In this document: one piece after another, positions 16,599-24,867 of the stretch
How the letters are laid out: the number at the start of each line of letters is the position of its first letter
How positions within the stretch are numbered: position 1 is the first letter of the stretch
NCBI GenBank assembly: GCA_017303575.1
Contig: JAFLCL010000039.1
Span: 1-46,019 of the forward strand
DNA from: Deltaproteobacteria bacterium
GTDB lineage: Bacteria; Myxococcota_A; Polyangia; Polyangiales; Sandaracinaceae
Direction of reading: 5' to 3'
Length of the DNA stretch: 46,019 nucleotides
Program-made: the position numbers and the translations under genes
The notes under the pieces: model-generated
What the model saw: only the letters and a program-made list of their open reading frames with translations
What the model was told of the DNA's origin: nothing
The model's database searches: none

Positions 16599-17914
16599 CC
16601 CTGCCGGGCATGCCGGCGATCGGCGACGTGCTCGCGGGTCGCTATCGCCTCGTCTCCATCCTCGGCGAAGGCGGGATGGGCGCTGTGTACGAGGCGCTCC
16701 AGATCGATCTCCAGCGCCCCGTGGCGGTGAAGATCATGCTGCCCGCGAACGACCGGAAAGGAGAGGCCGTCGCGCGGTTCCAGCGCGAGGCGCGCGTGAC
16801 GGCGGCGCTCCATCACCCCGGCGTGGTGAAGATCTTCGACTTCGGTCGCGACGACGACGGTCGGTTCTTCCTCGTCATGGAGCGGCTCGTCGGATCGGTG
16901 CTGCGCCACGCGCTCGACGGCAATCCCCTCACGCCGGTCACACGTGCGATCGACATCGGTCGGCAGATGGCCGACGTGCTCGTCGCGACGCACACGCTCG
17001 GCCTCGTGCATCGTGATCTCAAGCCCGAGAACGTCTTCCTCGAGCGGAACCTCGACGGCTCCGATCGCGTCGTGATCGTGGACTTCGGCCTCGGCTACAT
17101 CGAGGAGCGTGAGGATGCGAAGCGGCTGACGATGGAGGGCGTGATCGCGGGCACGCCGGTCTACATGTCGCCCGAGCAGTGCTCGGGAAAGAACGTGGGC
17201 GTCGCGACCGACGTGTATGCGCTCGGCTGCTTGATGTACGAGATGGTCACGGGCGCGCCGCCCTTCGACGGCAACTCGCTCCAGTTGCTCGTGAAGCACT
17301 CGTTCGAGCCGCCGCAGCGGCCGAGCGAGCGACGCGCTGGCCTCGCGATCCCGCGCGCGCTCGAGGACCTGATCCTCGCGACGCTCGCGAAGACGCCCGA
17401 GCAGCGACCTCCCGCGCGCGAGGTGATGGAGGCGCTCAGCGCGATCCAAGGCGGCGGAGGTGCACGCGCGCGGACGGCGCAGGTGCTCGAGGGCCGCGCC
17501 GCGCGGATGGTGCCCACGGTGGACGTGCCCTCGCCCGACCGTCACGACGACGGCGCGGGCATGACCTACCGCGACACGCGACCGATGCGTCTCCTCGCGG
17601 TGGTCGGCGCGATCTCCGAGGAGGTCGCGATGGGCCTGCGCGCGAACGGCCTCTCACCGGTCATCGTGCGGCAGCCGCCGGTGGCCGCGGAGGCGCTCGC
17701 GATCTTCGCGCCCGAGCAGGGTGACGTGGTGCTCTCGCACCTCGTCGCGCTCGGGAAACCGGTGCTGACCGATGGGCCCGCGGAGGACCTCGATCACGTG
17801 GCGCGCATGGTCGGGCTCGGCGTGGCCGACGTCGTGTCGCGTCCCGTCCGCGTCGACCAGCTGGTGAGCAAGCTCGAGCGCGCGATCAAGAAGGCCGCGC
17901 GCAAGCGAGCCTGA
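16595..17914 (+). CDS. Ser/Thr protein kinase with C-terminal receiver-like (pseudo-REC) domain
   Basis: From the GTG at 16595, overlapping the cyclase TGA, the protein has 439 residues; ATG 16610 is an alternative. The kinase domain (about 15-285) has the Gly loop LGEGGMGAVYEA, Lys46 (VAVKIM), HRDLKPEN with Asp141, DFG Asp163 and the SPEQ motif, so it should be active. After a linker, residues about 332-435 form an alternating alpha/beta unit: 'MRLLAVVGAISEEVAMGLRA', a 'GDVVLSHLVALGKPVLTD' centre and the end 'VSRPVRVDQLVSKLERAI'. That end is the Pro-containing loop and last helix of response-regulator receivers. No Asp stands at the expected phosphorylation strand, so it is probably a binding or dimer module. 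Confidence 0.9.
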   Translation: MTLPGMPAIGDVLAGRYRLVSILGEGGMGAVYEALQIDLQRPVAVKIMLPANDRKGEAVARFQREARVTAALHHPGVVKIFDFGRDDDGRFFLVMERLVGSVLRHALDGNPLTPVTRAIDIGRQMADVLVATHTLGLVHRDLKPENVFLERNLDGSDRVVIVDFGLGYIEEREDAKRLTMEGVIAGTPVYMSPEQCSGKNVGVATDVYALGCLMYEMVTGAPPFDGNSLQLLVKHSFEPPQRPSERRAGLAIPRALEDLILATLAKTPEQRPPAREVMEALSAIQGGGGARARTAQVLEGRAARMVPTVDVPSPDRHDDGAGMTYRDTRPMRLLAVVGAISEEVAMGLRANGLSPVIVRQPPVAAEALAIFAPEQGDVVLSHLVALGKPVLTDGPAEDLDHVARMVGLGVADVVSRPVRVDQLVSKLERAIKKAARKRA

Positions 17915-17937
17915 AAGGCGCGCACAAGCGAGCCTGA
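17902..17937. repeat. 13-bp direct repeat duplicating the kinase gene terminus
   Basis: CAAGCGAGCCTGA occurs at 17902-17914, including the kinase stop codon, and again at 17925-17937, with a 23-base period and similar flanking GCGCGC. It looks like a local duplication just upstream of the transposase locus. Confidence 0.6.
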
Positions 17938-18010
17938 GCACGACGCGCGCGACCGAGCTCGCGTGACGCGCGCACGCGGGCACTCGGGCCGCACGGCCTT
18001 CGCGTGCAGG

Positions 18011-18032
18011 CCTGGCGGAGTACGCCGCCAGG
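18011..18032. repeat. Perfect 8-bp-stem hairpin upstream of tnpA (REP-like)
   Basis: CCTGGCGG (18011-18018) and CCGCCAGG (18025-18032) pair exactly around the six-base loop AGTACG. A partial second copy of the right arm (CCCGCCAG) follows within 20 bases. Hairpins of this kind are recognised by REP-associated transposases, but whether this is the cognate element is unproven. Confidence 0.45.
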
Positions 18033-18119
18033 GCGCCGCCATCCCGCCAGATCTCGTGCGAATTCCTCGACGTTCGGGGCAGTGAGGGCCGGTGCGGGGC
18101 GTGCAGTCGGGTGCCCGTC

Positions 18120-19046
18120 ATGAGCAAGCCTCGTTATCACCCGCCGAGCGTGCGCCTCTGGAAGCTGGGCTCGAAGTGCGTCGACGATCAGTTCCTCCTC
18201 GCCCCGACACCCGAGGTGGTCACGCTCGTCTTCCTCTTCCTCGCGAAGATGCTCGAGCTCTACGACGTGAAGCTGGTGGCCTTCGTATTCATGGGCAATC
18301 ACTTCCACGTCCTCGTCGCGCTCCGAGAGGACCGACTGCCCGACATCATGCGCGACTTCAAGGGCGGGCTCGCGAAGGCGCTCAACCGGCTCCTCGGGAG
18401 ACGTGGTGCGCTGTGGATGGAGCGCTACGACGATGACGCTGTGTTGGACGACGACGCAGCCGACGCCGCTGTGCACTACTTCCACGCAAACCCCGTTCGA
18501 GCGCACGTCGTCGAGAAGGCGGAGGCTTATCCAGGGGTCTCGAGCTGGAGAGCTTATGCGGAGGACCGCGACTCGCTCTCTCACACCTACTTCGACGAGC
18601 GCGGTTGGCGACGCGCAGGGGCCATGGAATCGCTGCGAGGCCTCTACTGGAAGACGGTGAACGTGGAGGTCTCGCGTCCCCCGAGCTGGAACGGCCTGAG
18701 CGCGAGTGAGCGACGTGCCAAGACGCGCGGTGTGATCGCTGCCATGCGCGAAGAAGAGCGCAGGGCCGCAGCGGAGCGAAAGCGCGTCGGCCGTGCGATT
18801 CCTCCGGAGCGCGACATCGCGGAGCGTGATCCGCGCTCACGCCCGAAGAACCCGAAGCCGAAGCGACTGAAGCGGAAGCGTGCCTCTGGCACCCTCGAGC
18901 AGGTCAAGCGATTCGAGGAAGCGTACCGCACGATGTTGCCTGTCTATCGGACTGCCTCTCTCGCGTTCCGCGAGTCCGGCACGCTGCCGGCTTTTCCGGC
19001 GGGGACCTATCCACCGAGGATCATGTACGCGTTCGTCGAGACGTAG
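18120..19046 (+). CDS. REP-associated tyrosine (HUH, Y1) transposase
   Basis: This 308-residue protein has a Y1_Tnp domain in residues 1-150: a strand-helix start (MSKPRYHPPSVRLW), the HUH metal site His61-Phe-His63 (FMGNHFHVLV), a 'MRDFKGGLAKALNR' helix, and 'LWMERYDDDAVLDD' in which Tyr103 is the likely nucleophile. It ends with the family hallmark 'YFHANPVRAHVV' and 'YPGVSSW'. It nicks single-stranded DNA at hairpin elements and joins through a phosphotyrosine. Unlike most members, it carries a further ~155 residues rich in Lys/Arg (for example 'RPKNPKPKRLKRKRA'), probably a non-specific DNA-binding tail. Perfect hairpins lie on both sides, at 18011 and 19072. Such genes are usually domesticated single copies, not active insertion sequences. 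Confidence 0.88.
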   Translation: MSKPRYHPPSVRLWKLGSKCVDDQFLLAPTPEVVTLVFLFLAKMLELYDVKLVAFVFMGNHFHVLVALREDRLPDIMRDFKGGLAKALNRLLGRRGALWMERYDDDAVLDDDAADAAVHYFHANPVRAHVVEKAEAYPGVSSWRAYAEDRDSLSHTYFDERGWRRAGAMESLRGLYWKTVNVEVSRPPSWNGLSASERRAKTRGVIAAMREEERRAAAERKRVGRAIPPERDIAERDPRSRPKNPKPKRLKRKRASGTLEQVKRFEEAYRTMLPVYRTASLAFRESGTLPAFPAGTYPPRIMYAFVET

Positions 19047-19071
19047 CGATCGACTCGATCGCGTGTCGCCC

Positions 19072-19091
19072 GCCGTCGGCTGCCCGACGGC
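19072..19091. repeat. Perfect 8-bp-stem hairpin downstream of tnpA
   Basis: GCCGTCGG (19072-19079) and CCGACGGC (19084-19091) pair around the loop CTGC, 26 bases after the transposase stop, and run directly into the 10-base palindrome CACACGTGTG (19091-19100). It may be a terminator or a REP-type recognition hairpin. The remaining ~150 bases to 19254 show nothing recognisable. Confidence 0.45.
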
Positions 19092-19254
19092 ACACGTGTG
19101 CCCGCCGACCGACAGGTCGAGCGGGATGCACGCGTTTGGGCGCGCGTGGATGGGGAAGACGGCATCGGGGGCGGGTGCCCTGGGCTCCGGAAGCGGCGAT
19201 TCGCTCGCCGCGCCGCGACCCCCGTTTTCCCTTCAAATTCCTCTCTGAGCACTT

Positions 19255-21663
19255 TCAGGGATCGAACGACGCGCGCACATTCAGCGCCACGGTGCCCTGG
19301 GGCCAGAGGTCGTCACCGAAGCCGACGCGTCCCGCGAGCGAGAGCACGACAGGATGGAAGTCGAGGCCCATGCCCAAGCCGACGCCGCCCGCATACCACT
19401 CGGTGCCACCCTCCGTCCCCATCGTCATCGTGCCCTCGACGCCGAGCGAGAGAGGACCCGCGATGCCGACATCGAGGCCGTACGCGCTCGCCCACAGCAA
19501 GCTGCCATTGGCGACGAGATCGAAGATCCCGGCCTGCCGGGTCCGCAAGACGAAGCGCTCGGCGAAGCGCAGCGAGCCATCGACGGCGAACATCAATCGA
19601 CCGCGGTCGAGACCGCTCGCGCCCGCTGTCGGCGCCCACGTCCCGAGCTCGATCGCGATGCCCGCACCCTGCGTAGGAGACGCCGCGAGCAGGCGCGATC
19701 CGAGCGACACGTAGAGATCGCGCGCGCCCCGGTCCGCGTCGCGGGACGACTGACCGATCACGTCGAGCGGAGCGACCGCGCTGATGCGGAGGTAGTCGTC
19801 GAAGAGGCCCGCCGTCGCGCCGCCGATCAAGCGCACGCGGGGCGAGGCCTCTCCCAGTCGCGCGCTCGCGACCATCGCGCCGAGCACGCCGCCGATGCCG
19901 GTGCGCTGGTCGTCGCGGAGGCCCACCCAGCTCGGCATCACCTGCGCGCCGAGGCCCTCGTGGAGCGCGAGCAGGCGCGGCGACTCCGTCGCCTCGGGCG
20001 GTGCAACGGGCTCGGGCGGCGGCGGATCGTCGACAGCGATCTCCACGCTCGCGAGCACGGAGTCGGGCTGGCCGTTCCCCACGACCAGCGTGAGAGGACC
20101 GGCGACCTCGAGGGTGGGCGTCAGCGTCGTGAAGAGGCGACCGTCGGCGTCGAACGTCGGTGGGGTCGCCTCGCCACCGGTCGCGCGCAGCGCGAGCGCG
20201 CCGCGATCGAGCGACGGCGCGTCGATCTCGATCATGACGTCGGTGGGCATCTCGCGTCGGAGACGCGTGATCGCCGCGCCCGCGCGATCGAGCACGCGTG
20301 CGCGCATCGCCACGACCCGCAGATCGAAGCCGACGACGTTGACGCCCTCCCGCACACACGTGAGGTATCCGTCGCCCGCGCTCGCGAGCACGAGCTCGGC
20401 GCTCGGCTCGCTGGCCCCGTGCGCGCAGACCACACCGCTCGGCACCACCACCCGCGTGCCCAAGAGCACGGGCTCGCGAGGCGGCGCGCTGCTCAGCGTC
20501 ATCGCACGATCGGCGAGGCCATCGAACAGCTCGAGCTCGCTGAGCGAGTCGTCCGCCGTTGCGCTAGGCACCACCGCACCGGGCGGCACGAGCTCGACGC
20601 CGATCACGTCGAGCGCGACGGCGTCCGCCGGTCGCCCCTCGAGGAGCTCGGCGTCGATCGTCGCGATGCGCACGAAGTAGCGACCAGGCGGAAGACCGTG
20701 CGCCTCGAAGCGCGTGACCGAGCTGGGCACGTTCGCGCCGAACACGAGATCGCGACCGTCCTCACGACGAGCGATCTCCACGTGGTAGCTCGCGGCGCCG
20801 GTCACGGCCGACCACGTGCCCGTCACGGTGCCGCCACCGAGGCTGGTGGGCGTGGGCGCGAGGCCCAGGAACGCACGCTCCGTCGAGACCCAGCTCGGCG
20901 GCGCCGGGAGCGGACGCGGTGGCGTCGGCGGACGTCCACGACGAACATGCGTGCCCTGGCCGACGGGCACCTCGATCACGCTCGTGTCGTTCGTGCCGCG
21001 CACGTGAGCCGAGGTGCCGCTGAGCGCGGAGACGCCCGTGTGTCCCTCGCGCGAGACGCGGACCGCGGTCTCGCCTTGCCCCACGCTCACCTCGGCGCTC
21101 GGCGTCTCGATCGCGAGCGGCGCACCGCCCGACAAGCTCGACAGGCGACTCAGCACCGAGCCTTCGCGCACCGTCGCGCGTGTGCCTTCTTCGCGCACGC
21201 GCTCGACCGACGTGCCGTGGACGATCACCAGGGTCTCGGCGCGGATCGCCGCGACCGCCGACGATCGGAACGTGAGCTCCGCGCTCGATCGCTCTCCGGT
21301 GCTCACGCGCGCACCGCTGTCGAGCTCGTCACCCACGCGCGCTCCAGCCCACGCAGGCTGGGACGGCGCTTGTCGTCGCACGCTCCCGCGCGCGTCGGTC
21401 ACCGTCGCGTCGACGCCACGCGATCGCGGCATCGGCAGCTGGAGCACCTGACCCGCATGCAGGTGGTGCGGCAACGGTCCGAGGTCTGGGTTGTGGGCGT
21501 GGATGCGGTCGTACGCGCGTGGGCTTCCGTACACGCGCTCCGCGATCGTCGCGCACGTCTCGCCCTCGCGCACGGTGTAGGCCTCGAGCTCCTGCGCGCT
21601 GACGCGCGGGGCGACGAGCGAGAACAGCAGGCACCCGAAGGCCACGGTGATGCGCGTCTTCAT
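19255..21663 (-). CDS. Secreted LysM-FecR protein with C-terminal outer-membrane-barrel-like region
   Basis: This 802-residue protein has a signal peptide MKTRITVAFGCLLFSLVAPR to VSAQ. A LysM domain follows at about residues 27-78 ('YTVREGETCATIAERVYG' to 'GQVLQLP'), which should bind peptidoglycan. A FecR domain (about 110-240, 'GSVLSRLSSLSGG', 'AEVSVGQGETAVRV') comes next, then a fibronectin-like unit ('GTWSAVTGAASYHVEIARRE') and further beta-rich segments. The last ~200 residues look like an outer-membrane barrel, with alternating strands and terminal 'VALNVRASFDP'. It appears to link the cell wall and outer membrane. It is the last gene of a three-gene operon, overlapping the ompA-like gene by ATGA. 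Confidence 0.85.
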   Translation of the reverse strand: MKTRITVAFGCLLFSLVAPRVSAQELEAYTVREGETCATIAERVYGSPRAYDRIHAHNPDLGPLPHHLHAGQVLQLPMPRSRGVDATVTDARGSVRRQAPSQPAWAGARVGDELDSGARVSTGERSSAELTFRSSAVAAIRAETLVIVHGTSVERVREEGTRATVREGSVLSRLSSLSGGAPLAIETPSAEVSVGQGETAVRVSREGHTGVSALSGTSAHVRGTNDTSVIEVPVGQGTHVRRGRPPTPPRPLPAPPSWVSTERAFLGLAPTPTSLGGGTVTGTWSAVTGAASYHVEIARREDGRDLVFGANVPSSVTRFEAHGLPPGRYFVRIATIDAELLEGRPADAVALDVIGVELVPPGAVVPSATADDSLSELELFDGLADRAMTLSSAPPREPVLLGTRVVVPSGVVCAHGASEPSAELVLASAGDGYLTCVREGVNVVGFDLRVVAMRARVLDRAGAAITRLRREMPTDVMIEIDAPSLDRGALALRATGGEATPPTFDADGRLFTTLTPTLEVAGPLTLVVGNGQPDSVLASVEIAVDDPPPPEPVAPPEATESPRLLALHEGLGAQVMPSWVGLRDDQRTGIGGVLGAMVASARLGEASPRVRLIGGATAGLFDDYLRISAVAPLDVIGQSSRDADRGARDLYVSLGSRLLAASPTQGAGIAIELGTWAPTAGASGLDRGRLMFAVDGSLRFAERFVLRTRQAGIFDLVANGSLLWASAYGLDVGIAGPLSLGVEGTMTMGTEGGTEWYAGGVGLGMGLDFHPVVLSLAGRVGFGDDLWPQGTVALNVRASFDP

Positions 21664-23378
21664 GGCGCCTCCACGCAGCGATCACGCAGCGTGAGATCGC
21701 TCGATCGCGGGGCGACCACGAAGAACTCGACCCTTCGGTTGGTCTGTCGCGCCGCGCGTGTGTGCGCGGGATCGAGCGCGTGGAATTCGCCGCAGCCCCA
21801 GGCCTCCAGGCGCTCCGTCGCGATGCCGTGCGACACCAGCCAGCGACGCACGCTCGCAGCGCGCGCGCGAGAGAGGCGGATGTTCGCGCGATCGGTGCCT
21901 TGATCGTCGGTGTGCCCTTCGATGCGCACCCGGGTCACGTCGGTCGCGCTCACGAGGATGCTGAGCACGTCGTTCAGCACGGCCTCGCTCTGGCGCAGGA
22001 TGCGATCGCTGCCTGTCGCGAACTCGACACGATCGCGGATGACGATCGCGCCGCGCTCGCCGATGTACGCGCGCTCGGGACAGCCAGTCGTCGTCGCGTC
22101 GTCCGTCGCGACCCCCGGCGTGAGGGGGCAGACGTCGCTCACGTCTGCGACCGGATCTTCGTCGGCGTTCTCCTCGGGACAGCCGTCTTCGTCCTGAATC
22201 TCGTCGTAGTCCTCGCGATCGAGCACACAACGATCCTCGGCGTCGACGATGCGATCACCGTCGCGATCGAGCTGCCCGTACTCGGCGCGCACGCGGGGCT
22301 CGGCGTGGATCTCGGGCACGACCTCCGGCGCAGCGTCGCTCGCGGCCGCGTCGAGCGTCGCTGTGTCCTCGGTCGAGTGGCTCGGCGTGGGGTCGCTCGC
22401 GTCCGCGCCTTCGTTCTCCGTCTCGATCGGCTCCTCCGTCGCGTCTGCCGCCATGGTGCCGCTCGAGGACGCGGCACCCAGCTCGGTGAAGCCGATCACG
22501 AAGCTGCCGCGAAAGACGGGGGCTCCGTACGCATCGCCCAGTCCGAGGCCACCCGCGAGGCCGACGTAGAGCGTGGGGATCGGCCGAACGCGCGCGCCCA
22601 GCAAGAGCTCGACGGGCGAGCTCGACGCGTTGCCGAAACGCTGGAACGGCGTCGCGCCGAAGCCCTCCAGCCGGAGGTCGAGCACGTCCTCGATGACGTC
22701 CACACCGACACCGAGCGCCCAGGTGAGCTCGTGCTCGACACGCAGCGCCGCGTAGAGCGCGCGCTCGCGAAACCGTGCGCCGACGTTGCCCGTGATGTGC
22801 ACGGGGTCCAAGCGCAGCTCGCCGACGAGCTCGGGCGTGAACGAGACGCCCGACTCGCCTGCGAGATCCTGTGCGGCGTTCGCGACCTCGGCCGTGGGGA
22901 TCGTGGCCTCGGTCTGGATCGCGAGGCCGAGGATGGGATCGTCGAGCAGGACGGCGCGGAGAGAGAGCGCGAGATCGCCCAGGCCCGCGCCCGTCGCGCC
23001 CGGATCCCGCGTGAACGGATCGCCAGCGACCTGATCACGACCGCTCATCACGAGGACGACGGGCACGCGCAAAGCGATCACGAAGCCATCGAGGACTCCG
23101 ATCGCACCGCCGACCTGACCCGTGAGCTGGTGATCGATCAACGCCACGCCCGTCGCGCTCGAGGGCGCGCGCAGCGGCTCGAGCGCGTAGTCGAGGTGGA
23201 GCGACGCCGACACCCCGAGGTGCCCGAGCCCGACGGGTCGTGTCACCACGAAGCCATCACGCATCGTCTCGGCCGCACGGTACTGATCGAGCGTCACGCC
23301 TTGGGCGGCCGCGTCCGTGGTGGGGATCGCGATCAGCGCGCCGACGAGCGCCACCGACGTGAGAAGTCGTGCGAGCAC
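21660..23378 (-). CDS. OmpA-family outer-membrane protein with calcium-repeat linker
   Basis: This 572-residue protein starts at a GTG one base after the previous gene's stop. A signal peptide (MLARLLTSVALVGALIAIP) is followed by a ~270-residue beta-barrel-like region, then an acidic/Ala-rich linker, thrombospondin type 3-like Asp motifs ('DRDGDRIVDAEDRC', 'DEIQDEDGCPEE') and an OmpA peptidoglycan-binding domain at about 455-560 ('VRIEGHTDDQGTDRANIRLS' and 'NRRVEFFVV'). The OmpA domain holds diaminopimelate in the wall; the Asp motifs should bind Ca2+ and stiffen the stalk. Four Cys residues lie in the linker. Its neighbours suggest a joint outer-membrane/wall anchoring complex. Confidence 0.9.
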   Translation of the reverse strand: MLARLLTSVALVGALIAIPTTDAAAQGVTLDQYRAAETMRDGFVVTRPVGLGHLGVSASLHLDYALEPLRAPSSATGVALIDHQLTGQVGGAIGVLDGFVIALRVPVVLVMSGRDQVAGDPFTRDPGATGAGLGDLALSLRAVLLDDPILGLAIQTEATIPTAEVANAAQDLAGESGVSFTPELVGELRLDPVHITGNVGARFRERALYAALRVEHELTWALGVGVDVIEDVLDLRLEGFGATPFQRFGNASSSPVELLLGARVRPIPTLYVGLAGGLGLGDAYGAPVFRGSFVIGFTELGAASSSGTMAADATEEPIETENEGADASDPTPSHSTEDTATLDAAASDAAPEVVPEIHAEPRVRAEYGQLDRDGDRIVDAEDRCVLDREDYDEIQDEDGCPEENADEDPVADVSDVCPLTPGVATDDATTTGCPERAYIGERGAIVIRDRVEFATGSDRILRQSEAVLNDVLSILVSATDVTRVRIEGHTDDQGTDRANIRLSRARAASVRRWLVSHGIATERLEAWGCGEFHALDPAHTRAARQTNRRVEFFVVAPRSSDLTLRDRCVEAP

Positions 23379-23379
23379 G

Positions 23380-24516
23380 TCAGCAGTCCTCGTCGATACG
23401 CGTGTCGCAGTCGTTGTCGATCAGGTCGCAGCCGTCGTCGCCCATCAGATCTGGGTTGATCGTGCGATCGGTGTCGTCGCAGTCCTCGACGCAGTCGAAC
23501 CCATCGCTGTCGAGATCGGGCGCGATGTTCGAGCAGCCGGCGGTGCCGACCAGGCACTCGTCGATCGTGCAGGCGATGCCGTCGTCGCACACGAGCTCGA
23601 GACAGCGAAGGCGATCGGGATCACAGAGCGGCGTCGAGGAGCACAGCGGCATCGGCGTCGCACCGCAGTCCTCGCTCACGAGACAACGGGCGCCAGGCGG
23701 GCACGGGAGGCACGAGCCGCCGCAGTCCACGTCGGTCTCGTCGCCATCGACCGTCATGTTGAAGCAATCGCCCGTCGGAGGAAGGAAGCACATCGGGTCA
23801 CAGCGGCTGGTGCCCGGTGGCTCGCACTCCTCGTCGTTCATCACGTCGATCTCGCCATCGCCGCAGAACGACGTCTCGCCGGGCCCGAGCACGCAGTCCT
23901 CGGTGCACACCTCGCAGCTCATCGCGCCGTAGTCGCACTCGTTGGTGAACGGGTCGCCGTCGTCGCACGCCTCCGTGGGCTGGACGATCTCGTCGCCACA
24001 GAAGCCCGTGGCGACGCCCTCCGCGCACTCCCACGTCTCGGTGTCGCAATGCTCGTCGTCGGCGCACTCGTCGTCGTCGCTGCAGCAACCCTCGGCGCTG
24101 ATCACGAGCGTGGTCTCGTCGTCGATCACGAGCTCACCGAGGCAGTCGAGCGAGTCACCGCAGCAGAGGTCGTCGCCCGCGGTGCACGTCGCGCTGCCGC
24201 TGCGCATGCAGCCATCGAAGAGCACCTGATCCATGTCGAAGCAGGGGCGCCAGCACGCATCCTCCACGACCTGCACGCACTCGGCGTCGGTGACCACCGT
24301 CTGGTCCTCGAGGGTGCCGATGCACTCCTGCGTCGTCGCGCAGCAGCGTCGATTCCCGGCCGCGCACGCGGCGCTCCCTTCGGCCACGCACCGCACGAAG
24401 GACGCGCGATCGGCCTCGGTGCACGGTGGATGACACTCGAACGCGCGGTGGGTCTGACAGCCTGCGACGCCGAGCATCGACGTCACGAAGAGGAAGGTCA
24501 GTCCTTGCCAGCGCAT
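23380..24516 (-). CDS. Large Cys-rich lipoprotein with MopE-type metal-binding end
   Basis: This 378-residue protein has signal peptide MRWQGLTFLFVTSMLG and lipobox VAGC. It contains many Cys residues: two similar N-terminal units ('CVAEGSAACAAGNRRCCATTQ' style and 'CMRSGSATCTAGDDLCCGDS'), DUF4215-like repeats ('FCGDGEIDVMNDEECEPPG'), a 'CGGSCLPCPPG' motif, and a C-terminal Asp/Cys unit 'DCDDTDRTINPDLMGDDGC' to 'NDCDTRIDEDC'. The last unit matches the putative metal-binding motif of MopE-like proteins. It should be a disulfide-stabilised surface lipoprotein binding Ca2+ or Cu. It is first in the envelope operon; a GATAGT hexamer stands 8 bases before its ATG. Confidence 0.88.
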   Translation of the reverse strand: MRWQGLTFLFVTSMLGVAGCQTHRAFECHPPCTEADRASFVRCVAEGSAACAAGNRRCCATTQECIGTLEDQTVVTDAECVQVVEDACWRPCFDMDQVLFDGCMRSGSATCTAGDDLCCGDSLDCLGELVIDDETTLVISAEGCCSDDDECADDEHCDTETWECAEGVATGFCGDEIVQPTEACDDGDPFTNECDYGAMSCEVCTEDCVLGPGETSFCGDGEIDVMNDEECEPPGTSRCDPMCFLPPTGDCFNMTVDGDETDVDCGGSCLPCPPGARCLVSEDCGATPMPLCSSTPLCDPDRLRCLELVCDDGIACTIDECLVGTAGCSNIAPDLDSDGFDCVEDCDDTDRTINPDLMGDDGCDLIDNDCDTRIDEDC

Positions 24517-24600
24517 GCGTGGCGACTATCGCCCGGCAGTCGCCGAAGCGGAACAGCGATCCATCACCCAGGCGCGATGTCGGCGCGCGCCGTGGCTGGC

Positions 24601-24810
24601 TCAGCGCGCATCGTCGGGCGCGGAGATGCCCGCGTCACCCACGGGCGCGGCCGGGGCGTCGGGGCTCACGGAGATGCCCGCGTCGAGGAGGGGAGCCCCG
24701 GGATCACCGCTACAGCCTGTGACGATCGAGGCCGCGACGGCGACCGGAATCGCGCGGCGAACGAGCGCGGGAACCGAGGGAACGCGGGTGAGCGAAGGCT
24801 TGGAAGACAT
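24601..24810 (-). CDS. Very small lipoprotein, 69 aa, paralogue of 14445-14756
   Basis: The signal peptide MSSKPSLTRVPSVPALVRRA and the following segment end in the lipobox VTGC (Cys33). The mature part is only ~36 residues of Asp/Ala/Pro motifs (DAGISVSPDAPAAP, DAGISAPDDAR). Its N terminus aligns position by position with the lipoprotein at 14756, including the cysteine position and the following 'GDPG' motif. TATCGT lies exactly 7 bases before its ATG. It is divergent from the FAD-oxidase gene, sharing a 57-base region. Function unknown. Confidence 0.65.
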   Translation of the reverse strand: MSSKPSLTRVPSVPALVRRAIPVAVAASIVTGCSGDPGAPLLDAGISVSPDAPAAPVGDAGISAPDDAR

Positions 24811-24817
24811 GCAAACG

Positions 24818-24823
24818 ACGATA
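24818..24823 (-). promoter_or_regulatory. Candidate -10 (TATCGT), 7 nt before the lipoprotein ATG
   Basis: TATCGT, then CGTTTGC, then ATG on the minus strand, with no ribosome site. It has the same hexamer and spacing as the paralogue at 14764-14769. Confidence 0.45.
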
Positions 24824-24867
24824 GACGCATTGCGAACGCCTGGCCATCGCGGCGAGAGTCTCCGGCC

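Noticed and set aside
19047..19061. CGATCGA-C-TCGATCG palindrome after tnpA
   Set aside because: CGATCGA-like words are very frequent in this sequence, so chance is likely.
19354..21903. 849-codon plus-strand frame opposite the LysM-FecR gene
   Set aside because: Product has no signal peptide or motifs and is typical antisense composition.
23317..24867. Long open frame upstream of and in frame with the FAD-oxidase start
   Set aside because: It lies antisense to the Cys-rich lipoprotein and small lipoprotein genes and lacks protein-like composition; the oxidase domain begins at 24868.
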